Source: Mangifera indica (lineage: Eukaryota > Streptophyta > Magnoliopsida > Sapindales > Anacardiaceae). Taken from it: a stretch of DNA of 64,000 nucleotides. Below, in pieces: positions 1-10,630 of this stretch. The stretch is from positions 23,483,463 to 23,547,462 of the forward strand of contig NC_058137.1 in assembly GCF_011075055.1 (NCBI RefSeq). The letters run 5' to 3'. Position 1 is the first letter of the stretch; each line of letters begins with the position of its first letter. A program made the position numbers and the translations under genes. The notes beneath the pieces are model-generated. The model ran no database searches and was not told the DNA's origin. It saw nothing but the letters and a program-made list of their open reading frames with translations.

Positions 1-465
1 GTAATATCTCAGATCATTGCAGAGCTGCTCCCCACCATCATGAGTCGGTTAGATCAGACTTTGCAGCTTCATATCATGTCATCAGATGATAGAGAAAAAC
101 GAGATCTACAAGCATCTCTCTGCGGTGTTCTTAAAGTTATTATCCAGAAATTCAGCAGTACTGATGGCACCAAATCAATTATACTCAAGGCTGCAGACCA
201 AATTATGGTTTTGTTCCTTAGGAAGTTTGCTTGCTGCCGTAGTTCTACAGTCCATGAGGAAGCAATGCTTGCAATTGGTGCCCTGGCTTATGCCACTGGT
301 CCAGAATTTGCAGAATAGATGCCTGTCTTTTACCAGTATTTGCAAATGGGATTGCAGAGCTCTGAGGAATATCAGGTTTGTTCTATTACAGTTGGGTAGT
401 TGGTGACATTCGTCCTGCCTTGGATGATAAGATCTTCCCGTACTGTGATGGAATCATGTCCCTTC
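1..465 (+). pseudogene. Importin subunit beta-1 fragment, decayed
   Basis: Read from base 1, the frame gives a HEAT-repeat stretch typical of importin beta (karyopherin beta-1, the nuclear import receptor). Recognisable blocks are SSDDREKRDLQ, VIIQKFSS and VHEEAMLAIGALAYATGPEF. An in-frame TAG at 316-318 falls where the family normally has the tyrosine of its FAKYMPEFY-like segment, so it looks like TAT changed to TAG. Homology continues as MPVFYQYLQMGLQSSEEYQ to about 396. One base is then missing near 397, and the next frame gives VGDIRPALDDKIFPYCDGIM until about 465. No start codon, promoter or further exons are visible, and the upstream part is cut by the window edge. One nonsense codon plus one frameshift make it non-coding for the normal protein. 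The family call rests on remembered motifs. Confidence 0.8.
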
Positions 466-882
466 TATTGCTTGCACCGGTCTGGGATGATAAAAAATAA
501 TCCTAATATAGCATTAAAAAAATAAATTATTTTTCAATTTGATGCGAGATAAATGTTGAATGATTCCTGATTTTGTCTAAGAAAATAAAATATATTGATA
601 TCATTTAATAAAACACGAAGATAAATAAGAATTCAATATTATAAGCACAAGGATATCTTAAAGAAAACCCTAAATTGAATTTCCTTCATCATGAATTGAA
701 TTACAGTTAACAAAAAAATCAAGCCCCCTTTATGGTGGCTTTTTAATTCTACTAAATAAAATATAAAACTAATTTCACGTGAAGATTTCTATTAAAGAAA
801 ACTAACTGCACTGCAAATTGAAAATTCTAATTTGACTGTGACTACAACTCCATCAACTTATTTTTCAGGAAAATAACTTTAC
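466..882. other. Intergenic, AT-rich; first copy of a duplicated block
   Basis: No gene is seen. Bases 758-868 form the left copy of a block of about 105 bp that recurs at 1562-1662. The two copies lie 804 bp apart, on either side of a transposon-like insertion. Confidence 0.6.
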
Positions 883-1533
883 GGCTAAAAGGCTGTTCAC
901 ACATAAGTTATAGTTACCCCTAGTTTTTTTAAACTTAAATATTTATTTATAAGTAATTTTTTTATTAAAAATCTTAATTAAATTTTTGAATAAAATTATT
1001 ATTTAATAAAAAATAAATATTTATCACAATTCTCTCCTCAATTTGAAAATGTCATATCCATCTGCCCCAAAAAAAAAATTTCTTTAAAATTTAAAAAGTG
1101 ACTATTTTCCTCTAGGTTTTTTTTTTTCTCTAACAACAATTTTTTCCCTTTTTCCTCTCCCTTGTTGATCGTCTCCTTCTATCCTTCATCAAAGATGAAG
1201 ACTGTTGTCTCTATCTTAGACAAAGATAAAAGTTTTCATCTAAAATAGAGACGATGATCTTCATCTTTAATGAAGATAAAATGAGAGCAAAAAGAGTTGA
1301 CGGGAAAGAGTGAGTCATTAAAAGAGAAAAAATCGAAAAGAAAATTATAAGATTTCAAATTTTAAAAAATATTAAAAAGAAAATTAAAAAATTAAAAAAT
1401 TAAAGGGAAAAATGTTATAAAAATTTAATTTTTTTTAAATTTTTTTATTAAATAATATTTTATATTAATTTTAATAAAAATTATTGATAAAAAATTACTT
1501 ATAAACAGGTGTTTTGGTTTTGAATGTTTGGCC
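883..1533. mobile_element. Mutator-like MITE, family 1 copy A (651 bp)
   Basis: The element runs from GGCTAAAAGG to TTTGGCC and encodes no protein. It is flanked by a near-perfect 9-bp target-site duplication: TAACTTTAC at 874-882 and TAACTTTAA at 1534-1542 (8 of 9). Inside are the features shared by this family: a subterminal 'aaaaagtgactatttt' block, a pyrimidine-rich stretch and a central 'gatgaagac' region able to fold. Its terminal inverted repeats are badly diverged, so the call rests on the target duplication and on internal likeness to the copies at 19826, 22056, 35546, 56739 and 59229. Confidence 0.6.
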
Positions 1534-2736
1534 TAACTTTAATTAAATCTTGTATTTTATTAAAATATAAAACTAATTTCACGTAAAGATTTCTATTAGA
1601 AAAAAGTGAGTGTACTACAAATAGAAAATTCTAATTTGACTATGACTAAAACTCTATTTATTGCACAACTTCCTAAACTCAGTAGAACTGATAAACATCT
1701 TTTTGCCTTGACTTTTCTCCATGATTTGAAGGTTTTGGTCCCTGCCACTGCTAACTTTTTAAAAAGTTATCATTTCACCCGCTTTCCTTCCTCTCCCATC
1801 GCAGTCACCTCAACTACTCTTCTCACCCGCCAATCTACTCCTATCCTGCAACTACTCTGTTGCTCTTCCTCACCACCTCTAATTGCTCCCAACCTCAGTT
1901 TCCTTCCTCCTCTATCATCAAACCTTTTCTCATTATTTTTTCTTGGTCACATAGGGTGTCAATTGGGTTGCGATATGGCCAGATCATGGTTTAGGTGATG
2001 CTGTTTGGGTTGTTCGTCTGGCTAGATCATGGCTTAGGCTACGTCACCTTTCTTCTCTCTAGCAGCCACCTTTTCTCATCACTCCCTCTTCCTCCTCTCC
2101 TTTTTGACTACAATTCGACTCGCAATTCCAACCAATTTTTGTTTTCTTTTTTTTTTTTTCCGAATTTTACGAAAGTAAAATGACGGTTTCGCCCATTTAC
2201 TGTAGATTTCCATTAATTAGATTTTTATTTTTTTATGAAAAAAGTGTCATTAGGTCAGACCTTGGGTTGAAAATCTTAATAGAACATGTAGTTTGTTTTA
2301 ATTTAATTATGTTAACAATTTTTGTGCCTATTTAATAAAATTATTTAATCCAGAATATTAGGTCACTGGATTAAATAATTATTTATAAACATGTTATGAT
2401 AACTTACGTGAATAATTTAATTTTAAATTATAATGACATTTTTAAATAATCTAATAATTTATAACATTTTTATAAACTAATGTCAATTACTAATATGGTT
2501 TTTTTTCATTAGCTTTATTTTTTTATTTACCCTAAGGATATGGCTAGACTTTCCAACGATAGCAAGGTTGCCTCCTATGTCAAAATTTCTAATTCTTAAT
2601 TTGCTGTTTTATTAAATTTCAGATGGAAAATAATCATTTTTCTATGTAAAAAATTCATTAAATTCAAATAAAATCCATATACAGAAAATGTTGAACCCTC
2701 TTAATTAGAACATGTAATTTGTTTTAGTTTAGTAAA
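1534..2736. repeat. Intergenic: duplicated blocks, CT-rich tract and perfect hairpin
   Basis: Bases 1562-1662 repeat 758-868. A pyrimidine-rich tract (about 1740-2160) creates a long open frame with no recognisable protein. A block at 2277-2420 recurs at 2703-2975, where it is interrupted by the element at 2737. Within the first block, 2339-2353 and 2366-2380 are perfect 15-bp inverted arms around a 12-base loop. No gene is seen. Confidence 0.55.
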
Positions 2737-2884
2737 GGCGAAATGACTATTTCTCACCCAAAGTATAATATAATTCAAAATTGATACTCGTTAACTTTTA
2801 AAAACTTAAAATCTCCTCTATAAGTCTTTAACGGATATCAATTATGGATTATATTATACCTCGGTGGGAATAAGTCATTTAACC
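2737..2884. mobile_element. Short foldback MITE, family 1 copy B (148 bp)
   Basis: The whole element is one imperfect hairpin. The left end (GGCGAAATGACTATTTCTCA onward) matches the reverse complement of the right end (…GGTGGGAATAAGTCATTTAACC) over about 70 bp per arm. The flanks TTTAGTAAA (2728-2736) and TTTAATAAA (2885-2893) agree at 8 of 9 bases, consistent with a Mutator-like 9-bp target duplication. It carries only terminal and subterminal sequence of the family, without the roughly 500-bp core of the larger copies. Confidence 0.7.
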
Positions 2885-3960
2885 TTTAATAAAATGATTA
2901 TTAATCCGACGTATTGGATCATTAGAGGAAATAATTATTTATAACATATTAGCATTACTCATGTGAAAAATCTTTGGCGGTGGAGGTCGGAATGGAAAGA
3001 AGAAAATGGGGTTTAATGAGACTGTTGGTGGCAAAAGCAGAACAATTGTGGGTCAATCTCGAGAACAAAGCTCGACTTTATTTGTAAAAGTCCCCATTAC
3101 AAAGCAGCCAATCTTTAAATGACGCAGGTCATTTTGTTTTGTTTGAAAAATGTTATAAGTGTCCAGTAACTTTATCTATGCTTTCACGTGTTCTACATGA
3201 ATTGATTAAATTTTTAAATATTTTTAATTGTCTGTCTACCTATTGGTCTTTATTTGCGGCAGACAATGAATGAATACATCAACCTTTTAAATTTGAATAA
3301 ATGAATTTTTTATATTTGAAAAATGAAAAATTATTACTTAATTAAAATTCGAATGAAAAATAATCATCTCCACTTTTATACATTTTTAATCCAATAGTTA
3401 AAATATTAGGCATATTAAAAATTTTAAAATAAATAATTAACTTTTTAAATTATTTATCATACAATCAAAATTATATTATAATTATTCATAATTTAATAAT
3501 TATAAGCTGCACTAAACATACAATATAATCAATTATTTTATAATCATAATCCGAAATTATAATTCAATAATCATAAATATTGTCCAACGTGGCAAATTTT
3601 GTTAAGGGTAACATTTACAGTAAGGTGAATTTTATTATATATTTAATATATTAATTTCCACAATAAATTTCCGAACACAATCCTAAAACCCAGTATAATA
3701 TTAAAAAAAAAAAACAATTTCTCCATTTTCTTGACTTTTGGAAAGCATATTTTGAATATTATCAAACAATTTCAAAATTAAAAATAGCAAAATATTGCAG
3801 TTTCTGAAAATTATTATACAGGTGAAAATCCAACGGATCCAAAACAAAATCCACACCCACCAAATCCAACACCTGCCATACTTAATCACATAACCATCAT
3901 TTTTTCTCCTTTCCCAAATTCTCATCACTCACAGCATTCTTTATAATACCAATCATTATC
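2885..3960. other. Intergenic, very AT-rich, no gene seen
   Basis: Bases 2894-2975 continue the block duplicated from 2277-2420. The stretch 3400-3560 is built of short AT palindromes. A 75-codon open frame on the minus strand (3701-3928) has biased, low-complexity composition and no recognisable domain, so I do not call it. Confidence 0.5.
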
Positions 3961-5417
3961 TAAACAATCTTCTTCCCCAATAGCAGCCTCTAAATACGAA
4001 CACAAATCCTATAACGGAGATAACATCTCAGGTCGGTTAGAACTAAAGCCAGCCAAGTCTCACCAACCCGAATTCGAATTCAGTCAACTATTGAAATTAG
4101 AAGGATGAACTGTGAGCATCACCTAAGCGACTAGTTTTTTCAAACTCATGTAAACTGCCAATCTGTGACATACGAGGGATGGAACTAAAACCAGTAACAA
4201 AGTTACTGTAATCATGGAACAACTATTGCTGAGGTAATATAGACTAGTTAAGAATCAACAAAAAGAACGGAAAATTGATGGTTCAACTACAAAGCTCAGA
4301 GACATGGTAGCAGATGGACCAACCCTTACTAAACAGATGTAGTCCTCACAATCAGAACCAAATTGTACTTTCGAGACCTTAGAGAACTCAGGACAGTTGT
4401 TGATTAAAGCTACATGCATCCAGGAAACTTCGAGGGAATTAACTTTCATTCTCTAAGCTAAAAAGATTAAAAAGTATCTCATTCATGACAATTTACAGAA
4501 TGAGTCATATGAAGCTGAAGGTACAGACACTGATATAACTTATTCAACAGCATAACCAAGACTATCAGAAGCGCAACGTAGCAATACTCCAATGTTTCAA
4601 AATAAAAATTGATTAACCTTGTTAACCAACATAACAAGCATGCTTTATTTCAAAATAAAAATTGATTATCCTTGTTAACCAACATAACAAGTTCCCAACC
4701 TATGTTCATATGTGTAAACTACTATTTAGAAAATTCAACCAGCACAGGACCTCAAAGACTTGATTGCAAAATGTAAAACCCATAAAAGCAAATTCAATGT
4801 CTATGATAAAAACAAACAAAGCATGCTTTATTTCAGACAATCTAATTAGCAAGCAGGAAGCAGGAAGCCCGGAACCTCTTCCCTCTTTTTTGTTTCCGAA
4901 TGAAACTGCATAATCAAAAAATTAATTTAAATCTATGCAACCTACCACACTTACATTGCGAATTTTATATCACAAAATGACTCCTAACGACAAAATAAAG
5001 ACAAACAAAGTTGGTTTCCACCATGCTCAACCAGAAACAAGTTTAGCAGCGTCTAAGTAAACCCAGGCCACGATAGTTTTGAAGATTAAAATCAAATTTG
5101 CAGTTATCTTATAACAAAGCTACTCTCCCAACTTAAGCAATCGCCTCGCAATTATCAAAAACTACATATTTAAAGTTCATCCTATCGAAACCACACTTTC
5201 AGAGATTGGTATAATGCTCGAAAATGCAATGCTGTCGTACGGTCTCTCATTATCGTAATCCCCCCAGTTTGCGCAAATGCCCCTACATAGATGTGTTGTT
5301 TCAAGATTTAGATGGGTGTAGCGCTTTGTAATGATATCTTAGACGACATCTAATGGCGATTAGTAATAAAAGGTCGAGCGGATAAAAGAGTAAGCATCAC
5401 CTGAAAAATCGCATAAT
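3961..5417 (-). other. Downstream/3' region of the NSR gene, with 53-bp tandem duplication
   Basis: No coding exon was found between the NSR stop codon and about 3960. Base composition is less AT-extreme than at 2900-3900, so some of it may be 3' UTR or a 3'-UTR intron. A tandem pair with a 53-bp period lies at 4595-4690; each unit contains AAAATTGATTA and TTGTTAACCAACATAACAAG. Confidence 0.4.
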
Positions 5418-8400
5418 TCAACGCTTTCCACGATGCCCGCCACCTGACCTTGCACCAGGATAGCGAGCAAATTGCAACCTTAATTTAACCGAGTCACGGT
5501 CATGCTCATCAAATTTATAACCTGCAAAATCGAGCTTAACTATTTTACGCGGCACAATTGACAACACGTGGCTAATAAGGCCATCAACAGAGAGGTGTTA
5601 TAACGTGCAATGAATACCAACTGCAACCTAAGTACATACACTCAAACTTTGCCTCATAGAGATTAACGCCACACTTGCATCACATACTCAATATATAGGT
5701 TGACCATAAGGCATCCCAAGGGAGAATGGGAAAATAATGTGATCCCTTCCAAATGAAAAGATCATTCACTTGGCTGTTTTCTCTCTAACGTACACATACA
5801 GAAGCAAGGTAAAATCACTTTTCCCAGAACCATTCATTGCTTCAGCTAGCACAAGGCTACACGACACCCTGATGCAGAAACAAGAAAATAACCTGATGTC
5901 TACCAAGATATGTGCAGTTTACCAGACTGTGTTCTCTAAATCATGCATAAATAAAGCTAGGTAAACACCTTGCCCCAAACCACGCATTGCCAAAGCTAGT
6001 CAGTGGCTTCAAAAGGGCAGCAGAAAATAGATATATAAGCAAGGTCAACACGACATGGTGATATTTACGGCCTTCTTGACAAGATGAGGTACTTAACCCT
6101 TTTAACACAGTTACTAAAACAGTCAACTTGACAATCCTCAATCAGTCAAATCAGCCAGTCAATTATAGTTGATTACGCTAAAGAAGTGTAAAGACCCGAT
6201 AAAGGATAAAAATTAAAAGAGCTCAAAATTTTGACTCGCCAAATAGACTGCGAAAATGAGTCATTCCACAAACTGGAAAGTTTTACAGCACTAAATGATA
6301 GTTGAAAGTAGATATATAGACTAAAGTAAAGGAACCGTATATTATAAACATGGGTTAATCATCATTCAGCCCTTTGTTATTGATGAACATCTGTACCACA
6401 CCATGCCTCATTTGAACATACTTCTCTGATAAACTAGAGCTCTTTGTTGTACATATTTATATTACAGAGAAGATAGTAAGCTGTTGCCTGTTATTTCTAG
6501 GTGTTCCATTGGGTGAATATTTTTATTGATTAATGCTTATTGCATTATATATTTCGCACAAGCTATGGAAACTCATATCAAGGCAACAAATTTCTAATAG
6601 TTACAAGTTCCAAAAACAGTCACTTTAGGAGATTTTCTTGACCTTCAATATAAATGAGAAAAATATGCTATATCCATCAACATTCAGTTGGGTACATACA
6701 ACTAGATTACACAAAAACTAATGTCAATTAATATGGAAACATGAATTAAAGTGTATCATCAGGCATAGACATGTTGAAATTGGCAACCCATCATTCTTGG
6801 TCTATTCATGCATATAAATATTTCAAAAACAAAAGTTCTTCAGATATATTTTTTAATGCCACATGGCCAAAAGTAGAAACAATGTTAATAGGTAGAGATA
6901 CATAAACTAAAATGCCTAACACTTGAAGTAAATTGCAAGATAAATAAAAATCACCTTGTAAAGCATCCATGGCAGTGGCTGCATGGGCAGGACTTACAAA
7001 ATCAACAAAACAAAGAATAAGTGGATCTCCTCCAGGCTGCGAGGATAAAATTCATCAACTTCGGAGTATTGACTTTAAATCAGGAAAAAGTAATATAAAT
7101 AAACAATTACAAACTTACATGTCTTGATTCCTTGCTTACAAGTCTTACTTCTTTGTAGCCAACAAAAGGACGAAAAATATCTGTCAAACCATGTGAAGGA
7201 ACAAATGCAGTAGAGAAAGATGGGAACTTAGACAACCAATTAATATGGTAACCATTGAAAGGATACGAGAAACTTCCCGTCGTGTACAATCAGAAGGCAA
7301 TCCCTCCACATATAATGTACTGGAAGCATCAGGAGGAAGAGGAATCTCAGCCCTTCCACCTCCTAATCCCAGGGTTCTGTCTTTTGCACTTACCCCAGGT
7401 TCCAAGCCCCCAATACCCCCGATGCGCGGATCATCAACAGAGCGACCAGGCATTCCTCCACTTGTGGGTCTTGCAGACTGCCCCCCACCATAAGATTGAA
7501 TTTGCTGGTACATGTTATTAATTAATTATGCCTAAACACATATTTACAGAGAGTAGTTGGCAAAAAAGTCTGAACAATTTAAAAGTAAAAGAAATACCGC
7601 ACTACGCAGATATCGATCATAAGATGCTCCAATTGAGTCAGTATCTCTCGTTACACGGATAGCTCCTCTATCTTCATCATGGGGATAATAACCAGGCAAT
7701 TCATGGCCACCAGAGATATCTGCAATATTATAAAATAACTCATCAAATAAAACCATTAACAAAAGATAAAACAAATTTACAAGTGATTCTAAATTCAGAA
7801 GATGCAAACAAGCTTGATATGCATAAATATCAGGGATAATTGTTGCAATCTTTCATAAAGTTCATCAAAGGCCAGTGCAGTAAGAGTTTTAGCATACAAT
7901 AATAATCCAGATTTGTAATATACAGAGTGCTTAACCACACAAGGACAATAATTTGCCACAGCTTCCCAGACATCGCCAGCAGAACTACAGTAGAACTCTT
8001 GGTTCACACAATTACAGTGCAGGAAGACAGACCCACAATGAAAAGACAGTAACTCTGACTTTTTACTAAGATCACAATCACCATGACATTGAAGAATTCT
8101 ATTTTTGTTATAACTCTGTTATTCAATATTTCAAAAGTCATTCAACAAGAAGCCAAACCAAATTTCTGAAGACCAGTTAACATATTCATAAACTTTTTAC
8201 AATTGTTATGAATGAGATCTCATAGCAGAGATTGAAATTAGTTCATGGCCTCTTTAGCATTGAAGAATTTGGTTACAACATTATCAATATCAGATCATCA
8301 ACCAATATTAGTTCATAGCCTCTTTACACTGACACAAAAATACAGGTCATTAATCTACTATTTCAATTATAGACTAATTAAACTGATATCTACGCTGAAT

Positions 8401-10630
8401 TCTAATATTTCAACAAACCAAACTAAACAATTCCATAACCTTGTCAAAACTGAAATAACTCAATAGAAAAACAAAAGAACCTCATGTTCTAATAAAACAG
8501 TCAAACTTGACAATCCAACCAAAGTCATTAATAACACAGGACATGATAAAGGAACAGAATAAGAGTGCAGAATGCAATTTACCCAAAAAAAATAAAATAA
8601 AATCAATGTGAGCTTTTACCAAAATATTTTTTCAAATATTTCTGGAAGCTCAAGGCAAGATTTCATGGGTTTGAGCTTATTAACAAGTCATAAGGAAGGA
8701 CCAGTGACATCTATATTGCCATTGCCTGACAAAGAAGTCATATAGAGAAACACAATCTCTTGGCAATATGTATGCCTACAATTACAAAATAGCTCCCTAC
8801 ATTCTCTGGCCTTACATGCATTTTACAGAATAAGTGACCCTGGATATGGTTGAACAGAGGAACAGTATTCATGTCGCTGACCTCAATTAATGAGACTTAA
8901 TTGAAGAACAAATAACAATGACTATCACAAGGCCCACTACATCTGCCAGCCCGAATAACACAGTTTATTACCATGAGAACACCTAAGCTTAGCATTTTGA
9001 AGCACAAATGCAGCATTACTAGAAACCATCAGCTTGTTGTATCAGAAGAAAGCTGAAAAATCATGAGTTTCAATTACTGACTACTTGTAGATGATGTCAC
9101 TTGTGGTAACCAAGTTTTCAAAAAAGTATGCAAGATTTATAACTTTCAAGCACAGCTGCAGAAGATGATTGAGGAAGCTCAACTTAATGTAAGCATGGCA
9201 TCTTGTCCATATATTCTTTGTGTCTTATTTTCTCAAAAAACATTTATTTTGTTCTACAACAGTCAAGTTATGTTAGAAATTCAAGCTTGCTTCCAACGGG
9301 ATAATGGCTTCCTTTTAACAAACTGCCCTTTTCTTCAAACACTTAGCACAATCTCTATAAGAACAGGGATTGCACCCATGATTTACTCACTCTCTTCTTT
9401 CACACCCCCTTGATTCTTTTCTATTTCCTCTCACTTATTATTTACCATTGTAAAACCCATTTAGAACAAGAGAAACTAGTTAAAATCATATAACATTTTG
9501 GAACATGACCATTTAGGGGATGAATGCATTCAAGCAAAAGAAAATCCATGACAAAATTATCAAACTGCGTACTTGATGTAGAAAACCACATTTATATTTA
9601 TTGAAGGAATATATAAAATTAAAAAAAAAAAAAGTCCTTGGATTAAACCCTTCATCGATTTTGGTCATTAAGATCATCACTCAGCTACAATTATGTCCTA
9701 CATCTGACATCATTACTGTCTGAACAAACTGACAGAAAATCAATTAATTAGAAAAGCTGACAAAGAACAAATAAAAACAGCAGGTCCTCGGTGTTTGGTG
9801 AAAAATATGATGAAAAAGTCAATACCAGCCAATATGCAAACTGATACAACAGACAAACTCCTTCAACATGTCGCCTAAACTTAATAGAAAATACAGAAAC
9901 AATGATTGAATCTTCAATATTCAAGGGGATTCACCCCTCCTCATCATGTACATACTCAAGATAAACTCCACTACATGTTATGCTTAAAAACATTGTCATT
10001 GATCCATGACTGTAGTTGATAGTTCCAAAACGAGCTTAGTACAATGAGCTCAAAATGAAACATCATGCTACTATCATGAAACTGAAACAAACAAAAATCG
10101 CTTTACATTCTAACTCCAGTCCCACAGTTCAGATTCTTCAGAATAAATAACAATTTTAAAACTAATCGATCAAACAATTATTGCAGGAATTGCAAACCCA
10201 TAAATTTTACAGAAGGAAATTGTTACACTGAATTAAATTAAGGATACAGCACAAAAAAAAAAAAAAACATAATTTAATTACCATAAAATCATGTCCGGTT
10301 GCTGAAAATATTTCCATTTCGAAAAGGAAAAAAAACAGACAGCAAATTCACCCAAATTAGAGCATCAAAGTCTTAGAAAGTCCACCAAACAAGAAGATAT
10401 AACATGACCAGAAATGAAACATAAATGATTAATTCTAGCAGATATGAACATAACAATAAAGACTAAGATAATAAGCGTTAATATTTTTTTTAAAAAAAAG
10501 AGAGAGAAAGAAAAAGGAGTGACTGAGAATAGAAACCGTAGTCGGAACGAGGTCGTTTGGAGACAAGAGTAGGAACGGTCGAAGGCGGGGGCTGCCGAGA
10601 GTCGGTGTAGCGCCAATAAGCGTCTGCCAT
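5418..10630 (-). CDS. Nuclear speckle RNA-binding protein (NSRa/NSRb type), RRM protein
   Basis: Six coding exons on the minus strand: 10630-10537, 7719-7598, 7504-7267, 7180-7119, 7036-6955 and 5521-5418. They join in frame to 233 codons plus TGA, all with GT-AG introns. The N-terminus is MADAYWRY, then a Gly/Pro-rich linker (about 73-130). One RNA-recognition motif follows: RNP2 LYVEGL at 136-141, HIFRPFVGYKEVRLVSKES at 152-170, an RNP1-like PLILCFVDF at 177-185, and QFARYPGARSGGG near the C-terminus. This layout matches Arabidopsis NSRa/NSRb, nuclear-speckle proteins that affect alternative splicing and bind long noncoding RNAs. Intron 1 is about 2.8 kb and intron 5 about 1.4 kb. An acceptor/donor-like TTTTTCAG/GTGATG just after the stop (about 5400-5410) leaves room for a 3'-UTR intron. 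The start is the first ATG that matches the family. The exon structure is firm; the paralogue is not. Confidence 0.88.

Noticed and set aside
1606..2183. Open frames in the CT-rich tract
   Set aside because: They follow from pyrimidine bias that removes stop codons. No domain, no plausible splice structure, and the region lies among repeats.
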